Shown: piece after piece, positions 62,968 to 64,000 of the stretch
How the letters are laid out: every line of letters begins with the position of its first letter
Position numbering within the stretch: the stretch's first letter is position 1
Assembly (NCBI GenBank): GCA_963702055.1
Contig: OY969702.1
Span: 2,496,250-2,560,249, forward strand
Length of the DNA: 64,000 bases
Origin: CAWINX01 sp963702055
GTDB taxonomy: Bacteria > Actinomycetota > Thermoleophilia > Solirubrobacterales > 70-9
Direction of reading: 5' to 3'
Made by a program: the position numbers and the translations under genes
Notes under the pieces: model-generated
Database searches by the model: none
The model's input: only the letters and a program-made list of their open reading frames with translations
What the model was told of the DNA's origin: nothing

Positions 62968-63978
62968 TCACCGGAGATCCCCGAGCACGTAGTCGAGCAG
63001 CTCACGGCCGTGGTCTGAGGCGACGGACACGTCGTCGGCGCTGATTCGGACTTGGTGCAGCGACTGCATGCGGAGGACGTCGCCGCTGGTGCGGTGGTTG
63101 GGGAAGACGCCGGCGTAGGAGACGCCGAGGCGCTCGAGGTGGTCGGCAACGAGGGCGGTCGAGGGATGCTCCAGGGGTAGGTCGAGGTAAATGACATCCA
63201 GTCCGCGGCGGTGGAAGAGGTGGTGGCGCTCGGCGGCCACCGCCGTCTCCAGGTCGGCGCCCGGATTGTGGGCGGTGATCAGGGCCAGGTTGTGATCGGC
63301 GTCGACCTCGACGTGCAGCTCGGTGCGCTCGGGCAGCTCGGCGCCGGGAGGGGGATCGGCGAGGGTGCCGCGCAGCTCGCAGAGTTCCAGGGTCCGGTGG
63401 ATGATCCCGTGGTGGCGCTCGGGCGCGTAGACCTCGCGCTCGTGGCCGTCGTTCAGCTTCGCGTAGAAGAGGGCCGCCGACTGGCGCGCCGGCCGGTGCT
63501 CGGTCGCCGCGTCGTTGTCGACGCTGGCCGGGATCCAGCCGAGCAGAAAGCCGGTCTCGTGCGCGCCCAAATCGAGGTTGGCGCGCTGGCTGTAGGGGTG
63601 GGCGGCGGTCGCCTCGCTGAACATGCCCGCCAGTCCCTGCTCCCTGGCCCAGTCCATCAGGTGGCGCTTGGTGCGGGTGAAGAGGTGCTGTCCGCGCGCG
63701 GCGGGCATCGTCACCGCCTGTCCGGAATGCGCGACCGCGTCGCCGGACGCCGCGAGGCTCATCCCCTCGTGGCAGAGCAGCTCGCCCTCCCCGGATTCCG
63801 CCACGCAGGAGACGTAGGTGCCGGCCGCCAGCCGCGCCGACACCTCGTCTGGCTCATAGACCCAGCGGACGTCGTAGCTGTCGCCGTAGGCGGCTCGTAT
63901 CGCCTCGCTCAGCACCTGCCCCTCGTCGGGGCGCAGGAATCGGAACGTCGCGTCCACCGACTCGTCACTCGCATTCAC
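62968..63978 (-). CDS. GNAT-family acetyltransferase-like protein
   Basis: 336 aa, ATG 63978. The N-terminal half fits a GNAT fold: FRFLRPDEGQVLSEAIRAAY, SGQAVTMPAARGQHLF (acetyl-CoA-binding segment after the V-like strand), GLAGMFSEATAAHPYSQRA and ETGFLLGWIPASV. The second half is a further domain with ELHVEVDADHNLALITAHN and VIYLDLPLEHPSTALVADHL, as in two-domain GNATs of unknown substrate. It is upstream of the DUF5131-tcmP pair on the same strand, 87 bp away, so not obviously the same operon. Confidence 0.8.
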   Translation of the reverse strand: MNASDESVDATFRFLRPDEGQVLSEAIRAAYGDSYDVRWVYEPDEVSARLAAGTYVSCVAESGEGELLCHEGMSLAASGDAVAHSGQAVTMPAARGQHLFTRTKRHLMDWAREQGLAGMFSEATAAHPYSQRANLDLGAHETGFLLGWIPASVDNDAATEHRPARQSAALFYAKLNDGHEREVYAPERHHGIIHRTLELCELRGTLADPPPGAELPERTELHVEVDADHNLALITAHNPGADLETAVAAERHHLFHRRGLDVIYLDLPLEHPSTALVADHLERLGVSYAGVFPNHRTSGDVLRMQSLHQVRISADDVSVASDHGRELLDYVLGDLR

Positions 63979-64000
63979 GGCGTCTATATTCGCCTCTCCT

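Overview
The window is 64 kb of GC-rich, gene-dense bacterial DNA with frequent GTG and TTG starts, 4-nt stop/start overlaps and actinobacterial gene types: CarD, a MerR-type class III cyclase, DUF6325 next to SHOCT, F420/LLM oxidoreductase, P450 and VapBC pairs. Together with the Gly/Ser-linked wall proteins and type III glutamine synthetase, this points to a deep-branching actinobacterium, most likely Thermoleophilia/Solirubrobacterales. That placement is an inference from gene content; no rRNA gene is present. No tRNA, CRISPR array, IS element or replication origin was found.

Region 1 (1-20.2 kb) is mixed accessory and housekeeping DNA: a 5'-truncated S8 peptidase, recD2, DUF6325/SHOCT genes, cyclopropane synthase, two vapBC modules, a bactofilin-like membrane protein, an AbiEi-like regulator whose partner gene looks truncated, a 5'-3' exonuclease, rlmN, a Fic enzyme and a P450-MFS-micropeptide operon. 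Region 2 (20.2-34 kb) holds nitrogen assimilation (type III glutamine synthetase, Amt), a beta-oxidation fusion enzyme, a LysR regulator, stress-protein and HAD genes, and a large wall hydrolase.

Region 3 (33.8-61.2 kb) is a long, mostly plus-strand housekeeping block: cyclase-tilS-hpt-ftsH-folP-folB-folK-(GST)-coaX-dusB-greA-lysS-clpC-(AKR-MFS)-disA-carD-ispD-(DUF389)-PHP-ispF-CoA ligase-coiled coil-cysS-rlmB-sigH. The order resembles the Bacillus tilS-to-sigH block. It links tRNA modification and aminoacylation, folate and isoprenoid synthesis, proteostasis and c-di-AMP signalling. Region 4 (61.2-64 kb) breaks that order just after sigH with a minus-strand TcmP/DUF5131 pair of visibly lower GC, then a GNAT gene.

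The least expected signal is a set of palindromic elements. One hairpin repeat (about 47-49 bp) occurs both between cfa and vapC and in frame inside ispD. An unrelated 68-bp hairpin sits in frame inside cysS. Two long imperfect palindromes of 166 and 167 bp occupy the dusB-greA and MFS-disA intergenic regions. Palindromes that lengthen essential proteins in frame recall Rickettsia palindromic elements and are the best candidate here for something undescribed. Three genes (ispD, fic and the gene ending at 29454) also lack a well-placed ATG, GTG or TTG start.
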